Shown one piece after another: positions 1 to 10,800 of a DNA stretch of 64,000 bases (the stretch's first letter is position 1; each line of letters opens with the position of its first letter). Under the pieces are notes generated by a model. The model was given only the letters and a program-made list of their open reading frames with translations. It ran no database searches and had not been told where the DNA came from. The position numbers and the translations under genes are program-made. Source of the DNA: Stenopsyche tienmushanensis (taxonomy: Eukaryota > Arthropoda > Insecta > Trichoptera > Stenopsychidae); NCBI GenBank assembly GCA_008973525.1, contig WACJ01000077.1:496001-560000 (forward strand). The letters are read 5' to 3'.

Positions 1-698
1 GTCGTCTGTCACTGAGAGGGTTAAGTAGGTTGAAATAAGATGATTGATCAATTGGTGTTTGTAATTGAATTTTCTTATATATATGTATAATGATTTTTGA
101 CTTGTTTACATATCAACGTAAATGCCTGTTTATTTAAATGAAAATAGTCGTTGAGTTTGTTGTCGCGGCCTATCACGCATATGTGCGTTTATCCCGCACA
201 TTTCATATACATATTTGATGTTCTTCGACTCAGCACAACATCGTAACTCGTTTCATTAGTATTCCAAACAGGTTGGTGCAAAATTAATGTAACCAAGTTC
301 CACGCACACCCACTTTCTGTAAAATACACCAAAATTAGATTGGCATTTGAAAACAGTTTATTTTGCCTCCGAAAAAAATGTATACGCAAACCATCAACGA
401 TGGAAATCTCTGCAGGTATAAAATGACAATAATTTTACATTTTGATAAACTCATCTCGCAGATTCGATGAGATCATTCTGTTAAATCGACATGTAATTAA
501 TTAATAAAAAAAGGGGTACAAAAGCTATTCAGTCTAACTTTGCTCCATTGAATGAGCGAAATTTTCAAATAACTTTCTTCTGTGTTTGTTTCGCATCTGA
601 GGTTAATTATGCAGGTTTGCAGTAAATGTTTACGCTTTGATTTGATAGGTGATACATTGCATAATAAAATTACAATATGCAATAAATGCGGATCGAAC

Positions 699-749
699 CT
701 GAAGAAGAGAACAGGACGCCACCAGGAGCCAGCACCAGCGAGTCTTCAT
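699..749 (-). CDS. candidate signal-peptide first exon (unrecognised gene)
   Basis: On the minus strand an ATG at 749 opens 17 codons reading MKTRWCWLLVASCSLLQ, a short basic start followed by a hydrophobic core, as in a secretory signal peptide. A possible donor (CAG|GTTCGA) follows at 698. The flanking 700-1000 region is richer in GC than its surroundings, as promoter or 5'UTR sequence often is. If real, the gene continues leftwards out of the window. No downstream exon is visible between 1 and 690, the donor is not a strong one, and the plus strand carries a competing 100-codon frame here (582-887). The call rests on composition only. Confidence 0.22.
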
Positions 750-889
750 CGCGCACCTGTTTCACCTGGACAGCGACGGGAGCATGTCAACTACGACACT
801 ATCCTCATAGCGAAAACTAAACACATCCTTTCAATTATGTATCACTTTGGCACTTTTAGGCGGCAATTTCAAAATGCTCTTCACTAATC

Positions 890-1720
890 TTCACAAACAC
901 CAGCGGATCGAGAGACGTTTTCGAATATGTCGTGACGAAACAAAGTTTTGCGCTAACCGATTCAACAACACCCCCCTCGCGCGATACAAATACAACTGAT
1001 GGTTTGCCTGACTACCGCTCTCTATTTTATTCAGTGTTGCCATATCAATCACTCACCTGTTATAAACACACAACTTTCATACATAAATTATATTATTATT
1101 TCATATTAAATCAACAAATAAATTTAAACATGATTATATTATATAAAAATTAGACACTTATAATAATATAGGTGCATTTAAAAAAATATTTTAGTTAAAT
1201 ATAATAATTATTATCCGGTGTTAAATTTAATATTAAAACAATTTATCAAAAAAAAACAATATTTTTAAAGTTATATTTTAGCTTGTAATACATTTATTTT
1301 CTTTATTTTAAGCTAATGAAATTGAATTTTCAAAATATTTTTAATAATAGAAATTGTATGTTTATATAACAAAAAATATTTATTCTTACACAGTTATATT
1401 ACTTATTTATTTATTATTGTAACAAACAGTCATGTACAAGCATTATATTCAAAATTATGTGAATATAATGATTGTTCTAAATGTTAACATCAAAAAAATT
1501 GAATTTAAAAATAAAAAAATCTCATTGAAATGCAAGATATTTGATATAAATTATTATGCATTGTTTAATTTATTTCTGCATTTTAATTAATATATTGAAT
1601 TATAATATATTTCAAGGTAATAATTTGATTGGTTAAGACCAAAACTTAACGCGCGCAGTGGATTGCTAGTTTGACATGAGCGAACTTGCTTTACTCGTTG
1701 ACGTTTCGTAAGCCGACATC
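890..1720. other. AT-rich intergenic spacer upstream of MRE11
   Basis: Very AT-rich with runs of A and T and no credible reading frame. The last 80 bases before the MRE11 start are less AT-rich and contain a GCGCGC stretch (about 1651-1656), so the MRE11 promoter probably lies there. No TATA box is evident. Confidence 0.5.
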
Positions 1721-3622
1721 ATGACTGAAAATAACGAAAATCCCGACGATATATTCAAAATCCTCATTGCGTCTGATTTACATCTAGGCTATAATGAATC
1801 TGATACCGAAGCTAGAGATGACAGTTTCAATACTTTCGAAGAAATATTGCAATACGCCATAGAATATGAAGTTGATTTTATACTGCTCGGAGGTGATCTT
1901 TTTCACGATGCCAAGCCGTCTCCAAGTTGTTTACTTCGGTGCACGTCTTTGCTGAGGAAATATTGTTTCGGTGACAAGCCTGTGAATATAGAAATACTTT
2001 CGGAACAAAGTGAAAATTTCAAAGAATCCATGAGCAAATCAGTGAATTATGAAGATCCCAACATCAACATTGCTTATCCTGTATTCTCAATACACGGGAA
2101 CCACGATGATCCCATAGGCCATAGTGCAATTAGTTCTTTGGACATTCTATCTAGAATGGGTTTGGTTAATTACATCGGCAAATGGACGAACTACAACGAA
2201 GTAACTGTGTCACCAGTTTTAATGAAAAAAGGCGAAACAAAAATAGCCCTATACGGTTTGAGCCATTTAAAAGATCAACGTTTGGCGAGACTGTTTGCCA
2301 ATCAAAAAGTAAAAATTGAAAAAGTGTGCGACGATGACTGGTTTAATATTCTTACCCTGCATCAAAATAGAGCAGATAGAGGTTTCAAAAATTATATACC
2401 GGAGGAAGTTTTGCCTGATTTTATGGATTTGATAGTTTGGGGTCACGAGCACGATTGTCGAATAACGCCAGAATGGAACGGTGCTAAAGAGTTTCATGTT
2501 ATACAACCCGGCAGTCCTGTTGCTACGTCTTTAGCTTTGGGTGAATCATTACCAAAGCATTGTGGTATTCTTCATGTGTATAAAAAAGGATTTAAAATGA
2601 TCCCGCTGAAATTGCAAACAGTTCGTCCGTTCATTTTCGACGTCATAGTTTTATCCGAACAAAATCTCACATCCAGAGTAGTAAATGAACATGAAATTGT
2701 TCAAGATTTTTTAAAAAAGCGAGTCGAGGAGGCTTTAGAAAAAGCAAAAAATGAAGTCAGTGGACATCCTAAACAACCATTATTACCTCTTATCAGATTG
2801 AAAGTGTTGTTTGAACGAGAAAGTCAACAATTCAATTTTATAAGGTTTGGTCAACAGTTCTCTGATAGGGTTGCAAATCCTCAAGATTTAATTATGTTAA
2901 AAAAGGAAAAAGTAAAAGACAGATGTATCCAGAAAAATGATGTTGATATGGACGCCATTGACAATATGGTGGCTGAAATTGAAAATGATGAATTTAGTGT
3001 AGAGACACTTTTAGAACAATATTATAGAGATCAACCAGACGAAAGAAAACTATCCATGCTTTCTGTTAAATGCTTAGGAGAAGCAGTAAAAAGTTTTGTT
3101 CAAAGAGATTATTCAGAAGCACTTTCTGAAGTTATTACTTTGCAAAGTAAGCAGTATTTGACACATTTAATGTCAACAAATGCACAAACCCCTGAAGATG
3201 TAAAAGATCAGGTCTCTATTTATAATGGTACTACAGAGGATAGTAAAGAAATGGCTAACATAAAGAAGGCTTTGGAAACTGCTACACCTAGAATGAAAGT
3301 CGCCGAAACCAATATTTCCAGCGATGATGATGATGATGAATCCGTTGCTTCAATTTTAAATGTTATTTCTCCAGAAAAACCAACACGGGGGAGGGGAAGA
3401 GGAAGAGGTAGTAGAGGCGGTACCAGAGGATCTAGAGGAGCCTCGAAAGCAAAAGCGAACAATAGTAAGATGGAAAATCTCAACGTTAGCTATGAAACAA
3501 AACCAAATACAAGTTTGATGGGCAATTGGTTAAATCAAGCGAGTCAAAGATCATCAACTCGTCAATCTACAGCAAAAAATGTTAAACAGAAACCTATTTA
3601 TATAGACGACTCTGATTCTTAA
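1721..3622 (+). CDS. MRE11: MRE11 double-strand-break repair nuclease, single exon
   Basis: A 633-residue uninterrupted frame encodes MRE11, the Mn-dependent nuclease of the MRE11-RAD50-NBS1 complex that processes DNA double-strand breaks in the nucleus. All phosphoesterase motifs are visible: SDLHLG (D19, H21), GGDLFHD (D59), HGNHDD (N127, H128), LHQNR (H214) and WGHEHD (H242, H244). The capping and RAD50-binding region follows to about residue 510. The C-terminal tail has an acidic DDDDDE run near residue 540 and an RG-rich stretch at about 553-570, like the arginine-methylated GAR motif of vertebrate MRE11. The length is typical for the family. The start is the first in-frame ATG and lies ten codons before the first beta strand. 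The absence of introns is unusual next to the multi-exon genes nearby; there is no poly-A tract after the stop to prove a retrocopy, and no inactivating change. Confidence 0.96.
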   Translation: MTENNENPDDIFKILIASDLHLGYNESDTEARDDSFNTFEEILQYAIEYEVDFILLGGDLFHDAKPSPSCLLRCTSLLRKYCFGDKPVNIEILSEQSENFKESMSKSVNYEDPNINIAYPVFSIHGNHDDPIGHSAISSLDILSRMGLVNYIGKWTNYNEVTVSPVLMKKGETKIALYGLSHLKDQRLARLFANQKVKIEKVCDDDWFNILTLHQNRADRGFKNYIPEEVLPDFMDLIVWGHEHDCRITPEWNGAKEFHVIQPGSPVATSLALGESLPKHCGILHVYKKGFKMIPLKLQTVRPFIFDVIVLSEQNLTSRVVNEHEIVQDFLKKRVEEALEKAKNEVSGHPKQPLLPLIRLKVLFERESQQFNFIRFGQQFSDRVANPQDLIMLKKEKVKDRCIQKNDVDMDAIDNMVAEIENDEFSVETLLEQYYRDQPDERKLSMLSVKCLGEAVKSFVQRDYSEALSEVITLQSKQYLTHLMSTNAQTPEDVKDQVSIYNGTTEDSKEMANIKKALETATPRMKVAETNISSDDDDDESVASILNVISPEKPTRGRGRGRGSRGGTRGSRGASKAKANNSKMENLNVSYETKPNTSLMGNWLNQASQRSSTRQSTAKNVKQKPIYIDDSDS

Positions 3623-4144
3623 AAATATTATCATTTTAATATTTCAATTTTATTTGAAATGTGCTATTTTATATTGGTTCATTGAATTTGTCTAGGTTTC
3701 TTTAAAAGTATTAAAAATATTAAAATAATTGCACGCTAAGGTAACACAGTTTTCTAAAATATTCTTAAATACCTGATATATTTTTTGAATTGAGTACATA
3801 TTTGTAAAATGCATTTATAAGCCTGTATTAACTGTTATGAATGAAGAATACATGTTTTATTTTGTACATATGATTGCTTATATCATTACTGTGAATGTCG
3901 TTGCAAATGTCACTGCTCTGTCAAATTTCTGCGGTAATCCGACGAACATTTTGCAAGGCAGTGTCTGATTGTCCAATTTGCCGGACTATAGAGTACTGCC
4001 CCTGGCCCCTTGTAGTCTGGAACCTTTTTGGAAAGGAGTACATACTTGTAATGCAAAAAAATATGAATATGATGAGACATAAACAACACAAGGTTTCATA
4101 GCATAGAATTATTGTCATAAACACAATGGTCATAGTAGTTATAG

Positions 4145-4370
4145 AAAATTTCCTAAAGAAACCACATATATACACAGCTTCCTTCATCTTGAAAGTTTGC
4201 CTCTTCCCTGGCCCACAATCAATGGTGGAGACAAACTTTTGAATGTTCTGGTAGTTCATTTTGTACTATAAATTGTGGATTGTCCTACGCTGTACTCGCT
4301 TGCCAACTTACATAAAGATTCATTACAATTTTGGCAGTCTAGAGTCACACTTGTATTTAAGCTAAAGCTT
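4145..4370 (-). mobile_element. pogo/Tigger-type transposase N-terminal remnant
   Basis: Minus-strand translation gives LCKLASEYSVGQSTIYSTK at about 4313-4257, then after a frame break NIQKFVSTIDCGPGKRQTFK (about 4246-4187). This is the CENP-B/pogo-type helix-turn-helix start of Tigger transposases. The frames do not join and stops interrupt, so it is dead. At 4000-3970 the minus strand reads CAGTACTCTATAGTCCGGC, which resembles a Tigger-type CAGT... terminal repeat, suggesting a short internally deleted copy. Confidence 0.6.
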
Positions 4371-6225
4371 CGTCAATGTAAAATATGATGTAATAAAGTA
4401 AACCGTACATATGTACTATGCTTGTATCGGGATGTCGGACTATTGAAATATTTTAAGTTGGTTGTTTCTATATGAGTTTACAATGCACGTGGATTATTAT
4501 ATTATTTTAAACAATTTGAAACGACTTTTAAATCATGGAAATATTTTAACGTGTAAAAATGAGATAATTCATGGGGGTTTGTTCTATAATAACATTATCC
4601 TTGATTTATAAATGTTTTTATCCTCTTGTTATTTATGATATCTGATTGATATTTGAATGCCAATATAAAATTTCAAAATAAAAGCGATATAAAAAAATAC
4701 TGACCTGGGAACTTGTATATTAATTTAATAAAAACAAATATATTAAATTTAAAGACTGTATAGGAAATAATGTTACTATGAAATTACATTACAAACACAA
4801 ATATACAGTCTGAAGGAGGCTCAAGTATTCTTCAATTTGTGATCAAATGTGTTCCTGGACATCGGTTGAGGTGAAAAAAAAAACAATGAAAAGATTGCAT
4901 TTCCTATGTGTAACAAATAGTTGCGGGACTCCCAAAAATATGTATGTACATGCATATATTCAATTTTAGGGAAATCCCCACAACTTTTTATTTCATTTTC
5001 GTAATACATATACATATATGCATGTATGAAAGAGGCATACGATGTCATAAATCGAGAACTGTCCATACTTTCAATTAAGAAATGTGATATTGAATACAAA
5101 ATCAATTGTCAATTATAGCATTTGCAGAATATTTAAATAATATGTGATAAAATAAATTTATATTTAATAGAGTGAGTTTCTAAATTACATAATCTAATTT
5201 TGAAGATGCATGTGTAAGTATTAAATTATTTCAATATTTACGTTACAATTTCAAATTAATTTATGCCCATTGTAAATATTTTTTTAAAAATATAATATAA
5301 CAACAATAAGACTAGTTGTTTTTCAATAAATGTAAAATTAGTCTCATATTTTAAAAATATGATCCTAAATGGAAGTCCGTTTATTATAATAACATGGTCA
5401 TAATATTGGTTGTTAAGGTAAGTCGTAATTCAAGGTTATGTTAGTATTTATTTGACGTCGGTCGTGCTTAAGTCAAATACATTGGATGCGTTTAATGACA
5501 CATTTCCATGGTAAATATTTTCATACATGATTCAAATTAATATAGTTTAAACGTCATAAGACAATCTTTCATTTTTACATACCAATTTTACTGTAAATTT
5601 ATCATTGATATTTTAAAAATTAATCGGTTGAGTTCAATTCCATTTTACATAAAAATGGCTAAATTAAAAAGACTGATTAGTATGCATTAGATTTCTTATT
5701 TGAATGATTATTTAATTTTATTTAAAGTAAAAATACATGCACTAACATGTAAGTAATGATGTATAGATTTCAAGCTGTTAATTTACTTAAATTTTCATTA
5801 TCAATCATTGTGTTGATTTAATTCTAAATTTAAAAAATACAAATTACAATGAAATCTTTATTTAAATTGCTACAGTATGTATACAAAAAATCATCATTAT
5901 ATTTAATATTCGCAAGCTGTTATTCCATTTGCGTTCTACAAATACAATTCTAACATTGTAACAATATTTGACAATATAAAACAATGAATTGCATCCAAAA
6001 CGGATACTATTGCTTGCATTTTGCCATATATACTGTCATTTGTTTTATAAGAATCCAGTTATACACTAAATATTGGATGCCTGTCATAATTACAGGATAT
6101 TAGAACATCAATTGGAAGCTATTGCTTACTTTTCCTTATACAGATATTATCGTAATGACTATAAATGCGTATTAATGTCTATTTGTAATTAATATTAAGG
6201 AGCCTGAAAGTATTATTATATTTAT
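4371..6225. other. AT-rich intergenic region without recognisable genes
   Basis: Low-complexity A/T sequence. Open frames such as 4821-5105 (minus) have AT-driven composition and no family resemblance. I see nothing functional here. Confidence 0.5.
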
Positions 6226-6800
6226 TAATAAAAAACATTTTATATACAATATTATAAAATACAATTCCTTACATATCCAATACATTTTCCCATCGCTTTG
6301 GCAGTTCCTTGAACCCTTTTTTTGTAAAAACTTTCCGTCTCAGAAGCCTATTTCTATTTCGGCTGAAATTTTGAATCGTTTTTCTCTCAGGCTGTGCTTC
6401 ATGGACCTGAAGTTCAGTGAATTAGGCGGATGTGTTAACACATCCCAGCTTAATTCCTGTATTTTAGCCAGTGTCAATTTTGGTTTATGAGGGCACGCAC
6501 CATGAAGCAGTATCGTCGTCTTTCTGTTGAATAAATGCGGAGTTTTCGCTTTTAATATTTTATGCAAAACTTCTAATTGTCGACAATAAATTTGTGTAGT
6601 TATAGTTTCTCCTAGTTTTATTAATTCATAATGAATTATTCTCCGCATATCCCTCCATATGTACAAAATAAACTTTTTTATAGTCAATCCGGGCTTAAGT
6701 TTTGGAATCGGATTCTCTCTTGAGAAAGCCATTGATTTTTTCATCGTATATTGTCATGAATGAGACAATTCTCATCACCAGTTATAATGCTATGCCTGGA
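6226..6800 (-). mobile_element. mariner transposase C-terminal half, degenerate
   Basis: Minus strand. The segment around 6740-6785 reads ITGDENCLIHDN, the first catalytic Asp block of mariner transposases. A frame-shifted stretch (6744-6340) follows with GACPHKPKLTLAKIQELSWD, a changed form of the second Asp block (normally DNARPH), and then the C-terminal FYKKGFKELPKRWENVLDM end at about 6335-6270, which needs one base removed to read. At least two frameshifts and stops make it inactive. The N-terminal part is absent; the next sequence upstream is Helitron material. Confidence 0.85.
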
Positions 6801-6834
6801 TACAAACTGAGCTCAAACATAAGGTTTTTAATCT

Positions 6835-6957
6835 TCTAATACATAAAAATTAATCTCTCTTTGTTCGTATGTAATGCGCTGCCATACCATTTATCAGATT
6901 GCGATAAAACTTCACCCACTTATTGCTAAGGATTGCGCGAGTAACATAGGCATAGTT
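6835..6957 (+). mobile_element. truncated Helitron 5' end
   Basis: A diverged copy of the first ~120 bases of the Helitron that begins at 6958: it starts TCTAATACATAAAAATTAAT and shares the CCATACCATTTATCAGATTG block. It has no 3' end of its own, so it is either a truncated copy or an internal 5' duplication of the adjacent element. Confidence 0.55.
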
Positions 6958-7335
6958 TCTAATATATAAAAATCAATGTTTTGTTTGTCCGTATTTAATG
7001 CGCTTCCATACCATTCATCTGATTGCGATAAAACTTTGTCAACTTACTGTTTACATTTGCGGGAATAACATCGAAATAATAAAAATATTGTATGGATGTA
7101 CCATGTTGGCGCATATTGGTCTGGTGAAATTAAGTTTGGGCTGCGGAGACGGGGAGAGAAAGAATGCGCGCGCAATATGGTGGTTAAGTCGGTCTTTGAG
7201 ACGAGAGCTAGTGTGCATATGCTTTTGGATCCCAACTCTTCGGCTCGCGCTGAAGCAATAAACCTTTTACTGCATTTCTTTTCAAATAATTATTAAGCGC
7301 TTATAGCATTGCAAAGCATGCCGGGTATTTGCTAG
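6958..7335 (+). mobile_element. non-autonomous Helitron
   Basis: Starts TCTAATATATAAAAATCAAT, a common arthropod Helitron 5' end beginning with TC. It ends GCCGGGTATTTGCTAG followed by T, matching the CTRR|T 3' terminus. A GCATT...AATGC-like stem could form just upstream (near 7306-7322). No Rep/helicase frame is present in 378 bp, so it depends on an autonomous partner. The short frames here (for example 7096-7296) are incidental. Confidence 0.65.
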
Positions 7336-7811
7336 TATATAATATAATTAGAAGAATGAGGACTGCTTTTTTTAAGACATTTAATTACTCAGTAAGGCTG
7401 TTAAAATATGCAATATATGTCTATTTTATATCAATTCATGATTTTTGGTTATTGCAGAAATTATTATAATTCTACATTTATCTCCTTACTGTAGTAGTTA
7501 AGAAATAAAATAACTCATATTTTGCTATACGAAATATATGAAATACGTGGCATATACGAAAGGTGAATATGTTAATCTATTGATTCGTTAATAATGGATA
7601 ATTAATGAAATTGAAGGATAAATTTGGAATTGTTTTATAATAAAAAAGTTGTATAAATGTTTACGTTAATGAACATGAACAATATACCCAAGTACTTTAT
7701 TTTTTAATTGGTCTTTTTGGTTACATATTATTTATCAGATTACATATTCTTTAAGTCTATTTTCTAACTTTTAAAATCAGATTATTTTGCTATTTGCGAT
7801 ACATAATAATT
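7336..7811. other. AT-rich spacer, 3' flank of the carboxypeptidase gene
   Basis: No reading frame, repeat end or other structure is recognisable. It must contain the 3'UTR and poly-A site of the minus-strand carboxypeptidase gene whose stop codon is at 7812. Confidence 0.5.
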
Positions 7812-10800
7812 TTATGGTTTGTCTTTGTTATTGGTTTTTCTTTTAGTATTGATTTTTCTTTTCTTCTTTTTCTTTGTTTGCTTTTCAATGTACTCTTGTG
7901 AATCTGCCGATTCTGATCTATCTGAAAAGACATCATGCCTTGTGAATTGTTTAGATCTTGATTTTCTCGTTTGTACTGCTGTTGCTACAAATGCACCTTT
8001 TCTGAATTTACTCCTTGCTGTAGGAGGTGGCAAATTGTGATTACTACTACTAACATTTACTGGGTGATAATCAGTCTTCATTATGGCATAACTAGAGCTG
8101 CTTGCGTTTTCTGTTTTCTTTGCTTTCAACCTGCAAATTAATTATTATTTAGATTATACATAAACTTTTGTTAATCAGCCACAAGCGTTTATAGGCGTGA
8201 CCTCTCCCCTCCAAACCATACATTTTAATTTAACTCGATCATCTAGGGTTCAAATCTACAGATCTATATAATTATGTAAAATCTTCCTACAATATTTATA
8301 GTATTTCTAAAAAAATTTAGTAAAAAAGGAAATATTTGGTTTCATGTATTTTTAAACAATCTCCAATATTATAATATATATATTGCGTTTTGGATTTAAA
8401 AAAAAAAATAAGTACACTTACTTTCCGGATATGCCTCTTATTTACAATATTACAACATTTCCATAAATACTAAGGGGATGTTTGTATTCTAAGATATTAC
8501 CTTGTTTTCTTTTTCCATGATTTTGATGGGCTCGCTTGAGTATCAAAATGGAGATATTCATTAACCACGTCTGATAATTTAATTTTCATTTTAGATTTGC
8601 TCTTTTTAGGTTTTGCTTCATCTTTTTTACTATCTCTTTGGATGTAAGTATTTTGCATATTTTGCATAGTTTCTAACTTTTTTGAGCAAGACCTAAAAAA
8701 ATAAAAAAATAAGAAATATATTATTGTATGTATTTGAATAATATAAATGTTAAACATCAATATAATTTCGAAACCATTTATACTTAAAATATGTGAATAT
8801 ATATCTTAAAAACTCCAAAATTTTAATATTCATTTAATATTAATGCAAGGACAAGAGTTACTATTATGTATTTGATTCATCAATGGTAATGTTGATTAGC
8901 TTACTTTAACAAAGATTCACTATCTGTGAAATTTCCCATTGCTAAATTCGATATTCCCCAAGATAACGGTAAATAAGTGTTTGGTTGATCTGATTGTACT
9001 CCGGTCCATATGTTATTTCTTAAAGTTGTTAATTTTATTTGCAGCTCTGATGTTTGCTCTCTTCTGGACAGTCGTGAATCGGAAAGACTCCTAAATTAAA
9101 TAAATATGTAAGTAAAATATGAATGATTACACAATTTATTTAAAACTTAAAGCCAAATATGCTAATGCGTAATTACAATTAATAATTTCATGTTATGGAT
9201 GTATTCAATGCTATTATGCAATTATTTGTTTATCAGTATTAGGAACTATTTTTAATTAACGAGCAATAAAATTAAAATACTTTGGTTGAGGAAAGCAACG
9301 ATATTGATTCCAAATTTTTCTTTGGGAAATTTCATGATATGCGGAAACACTTCTCGATCTCATCAAGCAGGCCGAATATTTTTCTCTGTCAGAATGCTCG
9401 GGGGAATCTGTGTTCTGCATTTTAACGAAAAAGATTATTTAATAAACGCCTTAAAAATGTGGAAATATCTACATTTGATTAAGTAATTATGTTTTCCACC
9501 TACCTGAGCAGGTATGATTTTAAGTTCCGGAGGCATTCGTTTTCTACGATGAGGTTTAGAGCCTGCTTTTGTACGGAATTGCTTATGAACTTTTCTAACA
9601 GGACTTGACTCATCGCCTGATTCAAATTCAGTTGTTGCCTCACCAATATCACTTCCTCCGTCGGTCGTTAAATCTATTGTGGTTCTGTAAATCTGAGAAA
9701 AAATGCGCCATTATTTATTTGTTCATTGTGTATATGATCTTAGAATTTATGTTATACATACTGGAAGAGTTTGCCTCATTACACGCGGATTTGGTCTAAT
9801 TTTCTCATTTTTAGGACGTGACTTTTTAGGATTCTGGAATGAATACGTATTAATGATTGCATCATAACTTTTCAGAATAGTATGATATTGTGTATATATA
9901 ATACAAACCCGCTTTATTTTGACTACATTATCTTGTAATGTGGGCGATGGAGGTGGCACGGGAAAATCAAGTGTATTTTGTTGTCTCTTTGGTCTTGATT
10001 CATTTTCGGAACTGCTACTAGAAGTATCACCTTCGTCACTGTAAATTTGAATTTCAGTATTTATTCCATTTTATTTTGTATTGTAATTTATTTGAGAACT
10101 GTTGAATTACCTGGAATAATCTGATAAATTAATATTTGTAGGTTCATCTGCACTTGAGCCTTCTTTTAATAATCTATTTATAATCTTATTTCTTAATCTT
10201 TCTTTATGGGGATTTTCATCGCAGAAATCTAAAAGGGTTTCGCAGAAAGCTCTTCCTAAACCTTCAAAATCTTGAGCTGAGAAATGTGTAGCAACTCTTC
10301 CTCCCAGCTCTGAACCACCGAAAGATGCTTCCATTGTATAACTATTTGCTACGCCCATCATCCAAATTACAACACGACCTGTCCCTTCTTTACTTCGTTG
10401 TATGCGAAATTTACAACTTTCAAATGAAAACTGAAATATGAATAAAACATTGATTTGAAATTAATTATCATTTACCGAATTATGATTTATAAATTAATTT
10501 AAATACTTTGTCTGCGCAGTTTTTATGTAACATCAGAGGAAACACTTGTTCGTGAAGGCGTTTGTCTAATCCACGTCGATTTTCACAACCGTATATAAAA
10601 ACATTATGCTTTCTGGAATGGGCGTGTAAATCACAATACATAACTACTCCACATTCTTCAATCAATCTGTATTCAATAAAAAAAGTTCGTTAAATAAACT
10701 ATATATTTTCTATACGCGTTGAAAGAAAGAGAAAATGTATTATTTTTTACCTTCTTATCATTAATTTTGTATGCCATACTGATGGATATGTTTCTCTTAT

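Noticed and set aside
262..300. AGGTTGGTGCAAAATTAATG, close to a mariner terminal repeat
   Set aside because: No second terminus or transposase fragment was found nearby.
582..887. Plus-strand frame with two CxxC pairs (CSKC and CNKC), zinc-ribbon-like
   Set aside because: The second half is Pro/Arg-rich and fits no zinc-ribbon family, there is no splice context, and the opposite strand has a competing signal-peptide reading.
3220..3483. Minus-strand 87-codon frame
   Set aside because: It is the complement of the RG-rich and acidic tail of MRE11.
8190..8265. GGTTCAAATCTACAG resembling a tRNA B box
   Set aside because: No A box at the right distance and no cloverleaf; the similar sequence at 23750 has the same problem. 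At most a SINE trace.
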